A DNA stretch of 64,000 nucleotides from Pleurodeles waltl (GCF_031143425.1 NC_090446.1:1023639066-1023703065), one strand, 5' to 3'; shown: positions 10,569 to 23,957, counted from the first letter of the stretch. The notes: generated by a model from the letters alone, not told the origin. Numbers and translations: made by a program.

Positions 10569-11689
10569 GGCAGGAAAAAGCCAACTTTATAAAAGTGTCA
10601 TTTTTAAAATTTAAATTCAAAATCTGACTTTACCATAACAGAGATTATTTCATTACAGTTCAAATAACTCTAAACATAAATTGTTTACCTGCTTCCATTT
10701 GGAAATTTGTTATACGGTTTCCAGTGAAAAGGCATGACTGCATGACTGCATGTTATGATGGCAGAACTTCAGGATGAGAGGACTGAGTCAGTCTGCACCA
10801 TCAGGAACTGTCGACCAAATTCCTAGCTGGCTCACAGTGCCTAACCTGAACCCCTAAACTTCTTAGTGTAACAGGTGATTACAGGAACCTTGAACATGAT
10901 ACTCTGATGCCCAAGGAAGTCGTAGAAACAGACCTTACCCTTTGTTGTTTTACTCACGCATGCCCAGAGTGAACACCTGAATGAATATAGGTTTTCAAAC
11001 ATTTCTTTAAATAATCGTATTTTTGCGTAGAGAGGCAGATGAAACTCATTTTTGCTGTGATTATTAGGCAGATGAAACAAAGCATTGTAACCAGTACTAC
11101 TAATATGGTGAAAAGAATAAAAAATCTAACCATGGTAATCTTCCCACCTAGCACTACATAAAATCTGAGAGCATGGCGGGTGTACCCGCTGCCCGATTTA
11201 GGAGGATAGCCTGAGACCATCATCCCTGGAGAGCTGAGCCAGGGTGCTGTCTCGAGTAGAGTTGTCAATCATCCTCCGTAAGATGAAAGATCAGTGTCAG
11301 CAGAGCTGCATGTCGAACACTGGATTCATTCCAGAACAGTAGTGGATGAAGTGCTCCTCTGACCCTCCCGGGCAGTACACTGTTCATATATATTTGAGGC
11401 ACAGCTTTGATACAATGATTGGTCTAGGTATTAGAAGCTGTCTCCAAACTAGCAACGCAAACACTAGGAAAACTTGTTCTTAGTTCCTGGCCTGAATAGA
11501 GTGTATAGATTACATGTCGAGGAACGCTAACTAAAAACAAATAACATGTACAACGTCTTCTCTGAATAATATCGTGCAAGCGTAAAGTGTGTAAAATGTC
11601 ATTGCTAGAAAGCAATGTGAACCTAAAACATGTAAAATGTAAAACTAAGCTAAGACGGAGAACTGGAGTGGGCCCAAAAATGCCTCACA
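10569..11689. other. No gene recognised
   Basis: AT-rich sequence without a convincing gene or splice-flanked exon. Probably old LTR-like repeat, but nothing diagnostic was seen. Confidence 0.4.
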
Positions 11690-12950
11690 ACAGTTACACC
11701 TTATTAAATGTAATAAGGTAACTCTTAAGTTATCCTTTGGGAGAAGAAGGTCTTGCACTAGTGAAAAATGAATTTAAAAGTTTGTTGCTGCTTGGACATG
11801 TAAAAATTACAAATACATGTCCTATTTTTTAAATACATTGCTCCCTACCCTGTGGTTGTTTAGGGCCTAAAGGCGAGTTTTATGCATTAAAAAGGCAAGT
11901 TTGAGCCAGGCAAAAAGTTTATTTTGCCAAGTCTACATAGCAGTTTAAAAGTGCACACACAGGGTACAATGACAGGCCTTAGCAAAGTTAAAAGGGCTAG
12001 TTAAGTGGGTGGCACAATCAGTGCTGAAGGCCCACTGGACTCTTGATACAGGCAGGATTCAAGGAGGCCATTGATATAGATTCACAGCGTGCAGTGGCAA
12101 CCATTTTACCTTTAGATTCAGATAAAAAGCTTCATGAATGAGGATTTTTGAGAATTGATGATTAGCAGATTTTTTCAGGATTGGTGACTACCATAATGTT
12201 TATCCTGATGACTACCTCAGGCAATTCATCCACATAGGGATCGAAACGTCCACTTTCATTGGGTCAACCCAGATCATTCAATGTTGGACACTAACGGATT
12301 TCTTCATTGTGTTTATATTTTTCATTCATGGGTTTGATCCTTTCTTTGTACATATTGTATATAGCAAATTATTTCTATTTGTTTCATTTAATTTGTTTTG
12401 GCTCACTGTCTTTCACTGTTCACTGCACAGTCACTTGGAGCACCTTCATGTTTTGATTGATCAGTCTCGATATTCTCTGTTGAAAAATATATCTATGAAA
12501 CACCTAAAGTTGTGTTCATTGTTGTAATAGTCCTGTTATTCATATATGGTTTTTTAGAACCCTTGTCTATACATTTAGTTTTTCATTTAACTTTTCCTGG
12601 CAGGACACTTGTTTATTTGTGATTTGATTGCTTTTGTTTTATGAATTACAGGGTGCCCCATTCTTTGGCTACGTAGGCCCACTAGTAGCATTTAATTTAT
12701 AATGCCCTGGGTACAGGTAACACCACTTTACTCATGACTTAAAAGTAAGTTAAATATGCCAATTGAGGATAGGCCAATCTTACCATGTTTTAAAGAGTGG
12801 GCACATGCACTGTAGCACTGGTTAGCAGTGGTATGGTGCACCTAGTCCTAAGGCCAACAAAAACAAGATCAGAAAAATATGGAGGCGGAAGGCAAAAAGT
12901 TTGGGAGAAGACCACCCAAAGGCTAACTGGTCTTACAGTATTGGCTAATA
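11690..12950. repeat. Unclassified interspersed repeat split by an insertion
   Basis: Flanks of the insertion at 12037-12674 read as one continuous repeat: GTGGCACAATCAGTGCTGAA on the left and TAGCATTTAATTTATAATGC on the right. The phrases resemble a high-copy newt LTR-type repeat as I recall it. No coding sequence. Confidence 0.35.
12037..12674. mobile_element. 638-bp insertion with 9-bp target duplication, type unknown
   Basis: AGGCCCACT is present immediately left (12028-12036) and right (12675-12683) of the segment, and the surrounding repeat is continuous across it. The insert has no long open frame. It holds CTGATGA (12205-12211) and CGAAACGTC (12242-12250), the two conserved boxes of a hammerhead ribozyme as found in Penelope-like elements, but the intervening helix is poor. 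Confidence 0.4.
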
Positions 12951-14574
12951 AGAATGCATTTTTATAGTTATAAAACAAACCATTTTGAACAACATTGAGA
13001 TAATGGAAGATGGGATAAACATACTGTTCTACCCTACACATTGCAGTTTGCATGCAATGCTTTGGTGACAGTTCATAACTCACAATGCTATAATATTATT
13101 GTGACTTATGAACTGCAAGTAACAAAAAGATCTCTCTGACAAACGTAGTGACCTTCTGAGTTATCTACATAAAATACAATTCTGTGATGTGCATAGTATA
13201 CTTGCCTTGCAGCAGGCATATTAATCCTGTGTGCTAGTTTATGATTAATCAAAACTGCGACTACACATCTCCGATCTCTCTCCAGCATGAACATTAATCA
13301 CAAAAGTTATATTGACTTGCTTATTGTTGCCTTAAAATTGCTAGACACACCAAGAACCCTGCAGCAGGTGCTTTTAAACCCATAAAAGATTTCACGACAC
13401 AGCACCCCCCTTGAGCTCAGCGCCCAATGTTGTGGCATTAGTCCCAGCGCCTTAAAGCAAGCCCAGCTTTAGCATTCATTGTAGGCTTCACCCATTCTTA
13501 TTCAACTGGATTTTTCAATTTGAATATGTAGTGAATGGAAATTACTAAAGCTCTCACGAGTTTGCAGAATTTTGGGGCGGGGAAACAAGGGATACTGACA
13601 CCTATGACTCTGGTCAGTATCCCTACATCACTATCCGATAGATGTTGATTTTGTTCCTGGAATAAGCAACAACCAGTATCGCCAATGTTTTTTGCACAGT
13701 TACAGGTACCCATCTGCTCACATTTTCTGTATGCTTAGAGCACTGGAAGGAAGTCTATAGGAGAACTGGTGGGGGATGATGTGGGCAGGTGGGTTGGGGA
13801 TTGGAGGTCATGCAGCCAGGGAATCAGGGCAGAGTTGGGTCACGACAGGGAGAGCATTCTCCGTTTCCCCATGGTGCTGTAGGGGTCACACAGAGCTGGA
13901 CTGTGCTCCTCTCTCTGCCCCTGCATCATTTTCCATGGCAGCACATCCACAACTGGTGAAACCAAGTGCAGTGTCTCTGGGTCCGGAATTATCGGGATTG
14001 AGGATATCAGGCTGCTGGAATGGCCCAGGGTGGTATCCCCTGCCTCGAGTTAACGCTCCATGGGGAATACTGCCACTCATAATTATTATTATGCAGGATT
14101 TGTAAAATGCATGGCTACCTAAAAAGGTTTCCCAGTGCTATGAGGGCCTAAGTGCTGCATTAGTTGCGGGGACAAGGGATTGTTTTATAATTTATCCTTG
14201 AGGAATCGTCAGTAGTAGTTGCCATGTTGCCACTATCTGTTTTTATGAAATTTGAAAGACCACAATGTAGTGTTGTTCACATGGATTCTTTGTGTGATAA
14301 AGGAGGGCTTCATACCTGTTAGATGACTTACTCCATGAGGCAAAATATAAGAAATAATATCTGTCCTGCTTAGTTTGAATTTAATATAACATGCTTTAAA
14401 ATCTGATCTGCTTGACGTATGAGATGTCCCTTCCAAACATCTCACCAATGCATTAGGGGTCTGTAAAAGTAACAATTACAATTTGGACACATTTCTCTCG
14501 CACCCATGTATGAAAAGGGGTGATACAATGATTCTATCAAGGTATTCACTAGGGGCATACTTGCTAATAATTCA
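12951..14574. other. No gene recognised
   Basis: Mixed repeat-like sequence with short open frames only, none with family features or flanking splice sites. Confidence 0.4.
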
Positions 14575-14756
14575 TGCAATGTAGCAGAGTAAGGCAAGCT
14601 GCTGGGCTGCATTACTCTGTATTTACTAAACCATGCACAGCCATGCAAATCGATTTTGCGTGGCATAGTGAATTCCAAAATGGATTTTGTGTCAGACTGT
14701 GTCACAAAATTGACGCAACCCTGACACAAAATTTAGTAAGTCTGGCCTGTGTTTTG
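14575..14756. repeat. MITE-like interspersed repeat
   Basis: It contains internally related phrases (GATTTTGCGTGGCATAGTG, GATTTTGTGTCAGACTGTG, CCCTGACACAAAATTTAGTA) and ends in TAGTAAGTCTGGCC, a common terminus of small vertebrate DNA elements. Boundaries are uncertain. Confidence 0.3.
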
Positions 14757-14910
14757 TAGATTACCCATAGTCATACCTTTGATATGTGTGGTAAGAGTGT
14801 CAGTTCTCCCAAATGGGTTTCTCTTTTACTTCTTCTTAGTGGCAGCTGCATATAGCATCTGAGCATTTTTTTTATGTTATTGTTAACTGAAGCATTTCTT
14901 TTTTCTCAAG

Positions 14911-15019
14911 CTAACATCTGAAAATGCTTCAGAGACAAGTCAGCGTGTGTCAACAAACTGGAGCCTTGCTCTACAAGAATCTGCTGATAAAATGGAGGAA
15001 CAAAACACAAATTTTACAG
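14911..15019 (+). CDS. Candidate internal exon of an unidentified host gene
   Basis: A 109-nt segment is open in the frame starting with CTA at 14911 (LTSENASETSQRV to KMEEQNTNFT, 36 codons plus one base). It is preceded by a strong acceptor (TTTCTTTTTTCTCAAG) and followed by CAG then GCAAGT, the standard form of a GC-AG donor. The composition (Glu, Gln, Ser, Asn-rich, hydrophilic) differs from the transposon proteins around it, and no repeat signature is seen here. I do not recognise the protein. If real, the window is part of a large intron-bearing host gene on +. A chance open frame of this length is quite possible. Confidence 0.35.
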
Positions 15020-16269
15020 GCAAGTGTGACAACTCGTCTTGTTCTGCACTCTTGAAAGAGACCTACACTATGTTTGCGAAAAGTGTAACATTGTGCTATC
15101 AAAAAACTTAAGAGATGTAATTTATGTTTACTTTTTCAACAGATGTACAGAAGGCTCTGTTTTCAACCAAATTGCAATATATAAAGGTTTTAATTAGTGT
15201 TTCAATAGGTGAAAGTGCTTTTGATATGTAGATGGATTGATGAGTGTTTGGGAGCATTGATGGAATTGCTGGTATTAGTGGAAACTTGGTTATCTGATGT
15301 TTCTGGTCTGACGCTAGTGCCCGGGTTGGGATTCTTGTGTCTCAGTCTTTAAGTATAATCATTAAATAACACCTGTCATTGGTTTGTTTGTCGAAAGGAG
15401 ACTTGAGAAGGGGCAACGTATGCATCAAACACCATGAAAGGTGAAGTTAGTTTGGGGCTTCACAAGAATTAATAGAAAGAGTTGGTATGAGTTATAAGGT
15501 TTCATTAACAAATTCATTCTGATCAAAATATTTAATCAGTAATTATTCAAATCTAGTCATCATCATTACAGATTCAAAGAACCCATTAGTCTGTATTTCA
15601 AAACTAGATTAATTACCATATTAGTTAGGATTACAAATAATATAGAGTAAATACAGCAAGTGTGTTCCACAAAATCAATCCCTAATCTAAATTAGTTAGA
15701 GTCTGGGCATAATACCAAATGAAGAGTTCTGATGAGAGAATAAAAGTGCATAGGCATGAAGCCTTAGCACATAAGCAATGGAGATAAGCAAAAAATTAAA
15801 AGTGTTCTCAACTATAAATCATCAAATGTAATTATTCCATAAATGGGAGATGGGAAAGGCTCAGATTGGATCTTTCAAAGAATCTTCCTCTGCTCTAGAA
15901 ACCCACACTAATATAATCCTGCTAAAACATAACTGCAACAATTGATACATTTCTTGTACCCAATGACCAATCAACTTTCAGCGCAGTCTGGGAGCAGGTA
16001 AACTTCCTAGTTTCTCACGTTATTACAATATACTACAGAAACACATCCTTGAAACGATACATCGTTCACATCGTGACAGTTCTTCCCACAAGTCACGCAT
16101 CCTGCCATCTCCTCTCCTCCTGATGAGAACATCACCATCAGTTGTCTAATACATAGCAAATGCCTGTTCACTTGCTAACAGAAGGCTTCTGGAAAGTTAC
16201 AGCATCTGCAGTACGAGTGAAAAACATCTTGTGCAAGACAACGGTTTAATGCAAAAACATGCCTTTTAA
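15020..16269. other. No gene recognised
   Basis: AT-rich, no open frame above about 60 codons, no recognised element. Confidence 0.4.
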
Positions 16270-16875
16270 CTGTAATGTGTAAAATCAGTGTTAATACAGC
16301 ATCGGTGGTCAGGTAAATTAAGTCAGTACATTATGTTTTTTTGGTCGAGCACGCAAGCGCTCTGGCCTGGTATGATCTATCTGTGGGCTTTTAATCACAC
16401 CCACTGCACGCCCATCACTGTCACTCATTCATGGGTTTGCCTTTCAAAAATCATTTGTTATAACTGGTAAATGATTTATGTTTGTCCCTCCTCGGGCAGT
16501 TTTGTTACTGCCTTGGCTGTTGCCCCGTTACATGGATAATTGCACATTTGCCGATACGTTTGACTGCGAGCGAACCTCTTTTTCCTTTTGTGTCTCTCCT
16601 TCATGCTTATGCTCATGGCGGCTGTGGCGCTTTAAATCGGCTTGCTTATGTCAACTGTTTTACTTTTTATTTTCATTTTATGTGGCAAGAAAAGTCCAGT
16701 TAGGAATTTACAGCGCTAATAGCTCGAACTTGAGCAGACGTGAGACCCATTGCATTACAAATGCTTGTTCATTTTTGTGCCTGGAACGTCTAAGTATGAC
16801 TTTCTATTACAAAATGCACTTTATGTACTTGTCTTATAAAGTCTAAAAAATTTCACTTTTCAATTAAATGTTTTT
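16270..16875 (+). repeat. High-copy interspersed repeat (unclassified)
   Basis: The segment from about CATCGGTGGTCAGGT to TTAAATGTTTTTGTTTG resembles an abundant newt repeat from memory. Open frames at 16478-16846 have no protein-family features. It abuts the LINE at 16880. Confidence 0.3.
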
Positions 16876-16879
16876 GTTT

Positions 16880-19190
16880 GCACAATAAAGAAATTATGTC
16901 ACTAGCTAATTCAATCCCCCAAGACTTAAAACATTTTCTACAACTGCACCATAGGGGGAAGAGAGGAAAAGCAATTGTGGTCTGGGGAAAAATGCAGGTC
17001 TCTTGTATGAAACAAGGTTACCTGGTACCGGATGCTCTTATTTGTAAGATATCAATAAACACATCCAACTGTTGTACCCTACTGGTTGTAGATTGGTCTC
17101 CAAATGCAAAATGTGATGCAGCAAAGAACAACTTGAATGTGATTACACAAATCCTCATTCAGAACTATTAACTAATAATTTGGGGAGATTTTAATATGCA
17201 TGTTGATAACCACAACAATCAATTTGCCTCTAGCTGTATAATGTATTTTGAAACATTAGGACTTTCAACAATGGGTCTGCCCATTACCCATCAGGTGTTT
17301 CACATGTTAGGTCTGGTGTTTTCTTCTGCTGGTCTTCTAACAAATCCATCTCCCCTCTCGCCTCAACAGATCACTGTCTGATGTAATTAAGTATCAGGCG
17401 TTTGATTATTTTGAGATGAAGGCATATTTTTTGACTTCCCAATAGATATGCTTGAATAAGCTCAATGTTCATGAAGCCATTAAGGATACAGAGAGAAAAT
17501 TGATGATCTTGATGGTTCTGCAGTAAATGATAAGAATTACAGGATTAAGTTCCTGTGGCATGCCCTGTAGTGGCTTTGAATCACTCTTTCTAACATTAAT
17601 TGGTTCACTAAACAACCAAATACTGGAAAGCTAAGGACCAGACAAGCCAAAACGTGATGGTGAAGATACTATTATCTTTATTTAAAATAATTATATATAA
17701 AAAACACTGTTAAAGGAAAGTCAGAAGTATAGTCAGATAGGTTTATGAAGGGGAAAACTCTTTGAAAAAGCTGTTTTCATTCTTCAACTCTTTCCTGAAC
17801 CGCAGTTGCATGGTATACTCTGGTTCTTGATCACAACAGGCAATTATTCTTATATGAAAGCAGCTTGTCATCTCAAAGGTTGATTTTCCAGTTAGAGAAA
17901 TTCTACAGAAATTTGAGATGTTTAGCTTATTGAATAGAAAGGCAATAGAGGCAACATGAGCGATGATAAAATCTGGATCTCCTCTAGACACTTGTCTAAC
18001 AAGCATCTAGCTGCACTTGATTCTGATCTTATTAAACTTTGCCCAGAAATGCTTTAATTGGCTTTGGCTTCAGGAGTTGTCTTTCAGGTCTGAAAGAAGT
18101 TTTTTATCTTCCTGTCAACCTTGTACCCAGAAGAGGCCTCCAATCATTATTCCATCATGCTACCCCCAGCTTTTGGTGAATCTTGAGAAAAACTGGTGGC
18201 CAATAATTTTCAAAGTATTTAGAGGAAGAGAGAGTGTTAGGCTGATGCCAATTTGGCTTCTGCCTGAGAAGAGGTAGTCAGACCAAGCTCTGTTTAGCAA
18301 CAGAACTCAGGGTGCGTATATGAGGGTCATGCAACAACGATTTCTTAGCTCCTTTGATATGGATGATCATCACATCTTGATTAGGTATCTGAGAGAGGGG
18401 GCATTGCAATCGCTATGTTGATGTGGATATTTGTTGGAAGAAAAGGTTCATGGAGTTAAACTGAAACAAATGTATTCCAAGGACACTGCCTGTTTGCTAC
18501 AGATATCTAAAGGCTTGCCCCATTCCCCACTGCTCGTTAATATGTATGTATAATCTTTATCTAAATTAACTACTTTTCTTAGTTCTGTACTGTGCTGTTA
18601 TGTGGATGGCACATAGCTAATCATCCATTTCGGTCCTAAGTTGACTTGGTGAGTGAACTTCTTACATGATTACTGGATGGATCTTCAGTGATCGGTGGCT
18701 GGCAACTTCCTGAAATTCAACATAAACTAAATGGAAATTCTTATTTGTGGGAAGCACAAAGATCAATGGGTCAACATCACATTACCTAGCAGTAAAGATT
18801 CCCCTTGACAGTTACTCTGGATAGTGAAGTCTCATAACTCTAACTGCAATTACAAATCCAGATATTCTGCAGCACTAGCGTTTACATTACACATCTATTA
18901 AGGCAGACACTCCATACCCTCCTGAAAATTCAAAATTTTCTATTGTATGTTTGTGCGTTTTCAAGATTACATTAATGCAATGATCTCTTCTTAGGCTTGT
19001 TGGTAGGTCTTAGCGGACACGATAAAACATGCACAATGTGGGTGTGAGGCTATCAGACGCAAACTGCCTTGGCTCCCCATTGAATGTAGAATTCAGTTTA
19101 ATTGTATATACCTGCTTCATAAAACCTTCTGTGCTATACACTTGTAAGAGCAACTATGATTACAAGTGTCGGTCATAAATAAGAGATGTT
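16880..19190 (+). pseudogene. Decayed L2/CR1-clade LINE (endonuclease and reverse transcriptase remnants)
   Basis: On + the endonuclease signature IIWGDFNMHVDN is at about 17176-17211. It is followed by LGLVFSSAGLL (17311-17343), in the place of the usual HTLDLVF motif. Reverse transcriptase traces follow: KGLPHSPLLVNMYV near 18511-18552 and CYVDGT near 18598, a decayed YADDT box. Near 19066 PWLPIECRIQFNCIYLLHK matches the conserved C-terminal LxWLPIxxRIxFK motif of CR1/L2 elements. There are many stops and frameshifts. An APE-type endonuclease plus RT would copy the element by target-primed reverse transcription; this copy is dead. Confidence 0.65.
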
Positions 19191-19229
19191 CTAGAGCTGT
19201 TTGAAAGCATGGGTAAAGTAGGCTATTGC

Positions 19230-19620
19230 CCAGGGCCCCATCTGTCAAAGGGCTTTTTTTAAAGTGTTCTGGACAGCCAGACAATTCTCTCTCTACTCGG
19301 TCTTCTTCTCTGTCTCACACTTTTTTCCTACCTGTACCTCTAAATGTCTCTATATATCCCTACCTCATAACTTTCTAACTTCTAACTTTCTTTTCTAACT
19401 ATTTCTCTTTCTCTACCTTATCTATCTCTTGTTTGGTCAACTCTTGCTTAACCATACACCTCTTTTAACTTCTGTTTTTTTTGCTCACTAGTATTTACTT
19501 CTTAACTTGTCTGTCTACATCCCTCTAGCTTTCTCTTAATTTCCTCTGTCTGCATTGCCTCTCTCTACCTCTTCCTTCTCTTTCTACCTCACTGTTCCTA
19601 CTGTTCTTAAAATGATTCTT
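19230..19620. repeat. Pyrimidine-rich low-complexity stretch
   Basis: Long runs built of TCTCTCTAC, CTTTCTAACT and similar, C+T on the + strand. No coding. Confidence 0.7.
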
Positions 19621-21340
19621 GATAGATCTTGTAAGTAACAAACATGATTAGTCCCCTTAATGGTGATTGTATTCATAAATACCTACCAGGTAACTACTGG
19701 CTACATCACAAAATAATCCATCCTGACATTACCAAGCCAAATGGTATAGAATTGTATAAACTTGCTGATCCCAGACTGTTGTATAATTGTGAATGAGAAG
19801 ATTATGAATTCATCACATTCGAAATATGCATATGTTACGTTCATATAAATATGATTATTGCCTTACTCTAACATGTTCAATTAAGTGATTTAAAAAAGAG
19901 ACCTGCAGCTTACTTTATGCTGTGCATATCTTTACATGCAAATGGTCCCTGTCTGAACTTCTGTTAATGTGCGAAAAAACTGTCTATATCATGAGATGCA
20001 GTATTATGGTTACTTAAACATCCATCCCCAGGTAAACACTCTTATACCTGAATAAAGAACCTGTGTATTTATCTTGTCTGTCCATTTGAGAAGAATTGTT
20101 GCATGCAGCATGCATGCCACATTCACGTTCTCCTACTTGTAGCGTCTGAATAGATATATTTTCTACAGTTTCACGTTTTCAAAATGTGGTCTATCCCAGA
20201 AAGCATTCTCCCACTACATTCTAAAATCCTTGCTGAAAATCAGACCTTGACTTAAAACTTTAAATTTTTCCTTCATCTTTATTTCTTTTGAATGCCCACC
20301 TCCTTGCTTCCATCCGCTGCATCTCTACTCTCTCTGAGTGTAGTTTATTCTAATTTGCAGGCTCATCGCCTTTTATCATCATTATTATATTTCCTGCTAA
20401 TTGCCTATACCTCTTTTCACAGATCACAATCTCCTTTCTGTTTGAAACCATATCCATACATTCAAACAATACCATTCCACTGATGATACCTAACTATTAT
20501 TAATCTGATCTACCACAGAGAAACTGGAGCAAAGGCATAAAATGATTTCCTTGAGAAGACAAGGCTAATTCCAGTAGTTAACAATAATCAATAACCACTG
20601 GGTTAACCAATAACTATGGGTTCTGGGGTAGTGTGTTACTCTAAATAAAGCACTTCAACCCCCTTCTGGGATAGCAAGCATTATATACATAAAATTAGAA
20701 AACAATACTGCAGACTGTCCCATGCTAGCTTCCAGTTACATATGCTTCTGGAGCTCGAATTACAGCTTTTATTGAAGAAACTAATTGAAAAGGGCTTAGG
20801 TTATGTGTTTAATGAATGTTGACTTTTACTGTCAGTGGACAGGCACTGGTGGCAGGAGGCAATGTCATGGAAATGCCTGTATCCATACATATATTTAATT
20901 TAAAAAAGCTGATTTGGGGGTTGTTTTTCTACTTCTATACAGTGCAAATTGTATTTAATGCTTAAAATGGTAATACCTGAAAACTGAAAGCTTCCAAAGC
21001 TGAACCTACTTATCTAACACTGTTCAGCAGAACCGTGTAGTAGGGTGTCAGGGTAGCTCAGGCCCCAGCTCTTTTCATTATACTCTGGATGTGAAAATGT
21101 GCTAGTTTTGAGCTGATTCATGCTCGAAGTACCTACTCCAACTGTGCTCACCAACCCATACCAGATGAGCCTATGCCATACTTCAACAGGGTTCATAGAG
21201 ATGTATTCAGAAAATATCTACTCATACATTTACAAAGAGCAAGAGCTCCTTCCTTCTAAATATGCAACCACAAGGTGACCTTGCACCCAGGGCAGATTTT
21301 GCACTTGCATTAAGAGCTCAGCCACACATGCAAACCAAAG
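19621..21340. other. No gene recognised
   Basis: AT-rich sequence. A pyrimidine-rich part at 20270-20500 might be another LINE remnant but has no diagnostic motif. Confidence 0.35.
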
Positions 21341-21342
21341 CA

Positions 21343-21414
21343 TTAGGGGCCAGATGTATTGAAGGGTTTTACCCATTCTGTGTCAATGGGAAAATGCTTT
21401 GGTATATGGCCCCA
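21343..21414. mobile_element. Very small MITE-like element
   Basis: It begins GGGGCCAGATGTAT and ends GGTATATGGCCCC, so the termini are imperfect inverted repeats of about 11-13 bp around a 72-bp body. No clear target duplication. Confidence 0.35.
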
Positions 21415-21867
21415 AGTGTGCACCCACTGCTGCTCTGTGACGCATTTACTTTCATGTGAAAGCAGACATGCTTTTGACATCAGCAGTCTCCCATCTGAAG
21501 CCTATGTGACCCACAGGAGACATAGTGCACTGGAATGTACAATGCTTGGATTCTTCTAAGTAAACGCTGTCATTTTCATGTCCACTTCCAAGCAGTGTTA
21601 ATCTGTACTCTGCCGATCAAACTGCTCAGGATAGGCAGAGAATGGGCTGTGTAATGAGGACTGGGACAATTTTTGTAGGGGTGGACAGAACTCAGAATTT
21701 TACTCCGCAGAATTCTGGGTAGTTACAGAAAAAGTCAGGGAGATGCTGCAGAATTTCACCAATGGGCGGAAAATATGCAGCTCGCTCTGCTCACCTTGCA
21801 ATTTAGTGCTGGTAGCATGAGCAGTGTTGAAAATCAGCACAAACAGCACCTAGCGTTTTTTTTTTTA

Positions 21868-23957
21868 AAATCTGTTTATTAAACATGATTAACGAGCGGC
21901 AGTACATTTCTCCATTAATTCTGGTATTCTATTTACACGCATATATAAACTTATATAATGCAATTTGTATTTTGCGGTACTGCGAAGCAACACATAACAT
22001 AGAAACTTATAAGTAACGTCACATTTGTATCCTTGATGTGGCTTAACAGGTTTGTGGAGTAGGTTGGGCTGTCCTTGTCTGGAGAGGGGAGGTGGCGCAT
22101 CAATTATGTCTACAGTTTGTGGGAGGACTTTGGCCAAGCCTGGGGTGGGTATTGCACTGGGGGTGGTCTCATCGTGGCAACGAAGGATACCGCTGCTGGG
22201 GGGAATGTGCTTAACTTGTTGTCGCATGTCTGGCGGGCATGAGCCCTGAGTGGTGTACTGTGAGTATAATGTCTGAGTTATCTACGGAGGCCCCTGGAGG
22301 GGTATACAGTGTGAGGGTTTAACGGGGTCTGTGTCATGTAGTTTACCCAGGGTTCAAGGGGGGTAAGTATCATCTCTGGCCTCAATGTTAACCTCAAAAG
22401 TATCCCAGATTTCAGCGCCAACCTGGATCAATCCCCTGTGTTGTAGCCGGCGTAATGTCTGAGCCTCTGCCTGCGAGCATCTGAGCAAGTCTTGGAGCCA
22501 GGAAACATGTAATGGGCGTGTGGGGCTTTCCAACGCATGGCTATCAAGCGCTTGAACACCACGAAGGCTAAGTCAGTACATTTATGAAGGTGTTTGTCAC
22601 CTTTGCCACGCCGACGTATGCCTAGCAGGCAAGATTCTGGTGTGAGTGTAAGGATGTGTCCGGCAATGTCAGCTGTGGTATCAGTGATACGTTGCCAGTC
22701 CGTATTCACGGGGGCTGCTGGGGTAGCGCATCTGGGGCATACTGGGTCTGAGTTCGGGTGTATCTTTTTTATACGGGCCAGAGGTAGATAGGAGTGGTGA
22801 ATGTAGTTGAACTGGGTGTAGCGCAGTCTAGTGTTGCGAGATACATTTTTGAGCATTGATAATGCTGTAGTCCAGGTATTCTGGGGTAAGGGTGAGGGGA
22901 TGGCCGCGTCTGTTAAATCTGTTTATTAAACATGATTAACGAGTGGCAGTACATTTCTCCATTAATTCTGGTATTCTATTTACACGCATATATAAACTTA
23001 TATAATGCAATTTGTATTTTGCGGTACTGCGAAGCAACACATAACATAGAAACTTATTAGTAACGTCACATTTGTATCCTTGATGTTGCTTAACAGGTTT
23101 GTGGAGTAGGTTGGGCTGTCCTTGTCTGGAGAGGGGAGGTGGCGCATCAATTATGGCTACAGTTTGTGGGAGGACTTTGGCCAAGCCTGGGGTGGGTATT
23201 GCACTGGGGGTGGTCTCATCGTGGCAACGAAGGATACCGCTGCTGGGGGGAATGTGCTTAACTTGTTGTCGCATGTCTGGCGGGCATGAGCCCTGAGTGG
23301 TGTACTGTGAGTATAATGTCTGAGTTATCTACGGAGGCCCCTGGAGGGGTATACAGTGTGAGGGTTTAACGGGGTCTGTGTCATGTAGTTTACCCAGGGT
23401 TCAAGGGGGGTAAGTATCATCTCTGGACTCAATGTTAACCTCAAAAGTATCCCAGATTTCAGCGCCAACCTGGATCAATCCCCTGTGTTGTAGCTGGCGT
23501 AATGTCTGAGCCTCTGCCTGCGAGCATCTGAGCAAGTCTTGGAGCCAGGAAACATGTAATGGGCGTGTGGGGCTTTCCAATGCATGGCTATCAAGCGCTT
23601 GAACACCACGAAGGCTAAGTCAGTACATTTATGAAGGTGTTTGTCACCTTTTCCACGCCGACGTATGCCTAGCAAGCAAGATTCGGGTGTGAGTGTAAGG
23701 ATGTGTCCGGCAATGTCAGCTGTGGTATCAGTGATACGTTGCCAGTCCGTATTCACGGGGGCTGCTGGGGTAGCGCATCTGGGGCATACTGGGTCTGAGT
23801 TCGGGTGTATCTTTTTTATATGGGCCAGAGGTAGATAGGAGTGGTGAATGTAGTTGAACTGGGTGTAGCGCAGTCTAGTGTTGCGAGATACATTTTTGAG
23901 CATTGATAATGCTGTAGTCCAGGTATTCTGGGGTAAGGGTGAGGGGAGGGCCGCGTC
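21868..23957 (-). repeat. 1047-bp tandem duplication of the L1 3' end
   Basis: Unit 1 is 21868-22914 and unit 2 is 22915-23957. They both begin AAATCTGTTTATTAAACATG and differ at only about a dozen positions by eye. Each holds the last part of ORF2 plus the 3' UTR. Only the outer unit carries the poly(A) tract. Confidence 0.92.

Noticed and set aside
16478..16846. 122-codon Cys-rich frame on + as a small secreted protein
   Set aside because: It lies in what appears to be a high-copy repeat, lacks a plausible signal peptide start and has an overlapping second frame.
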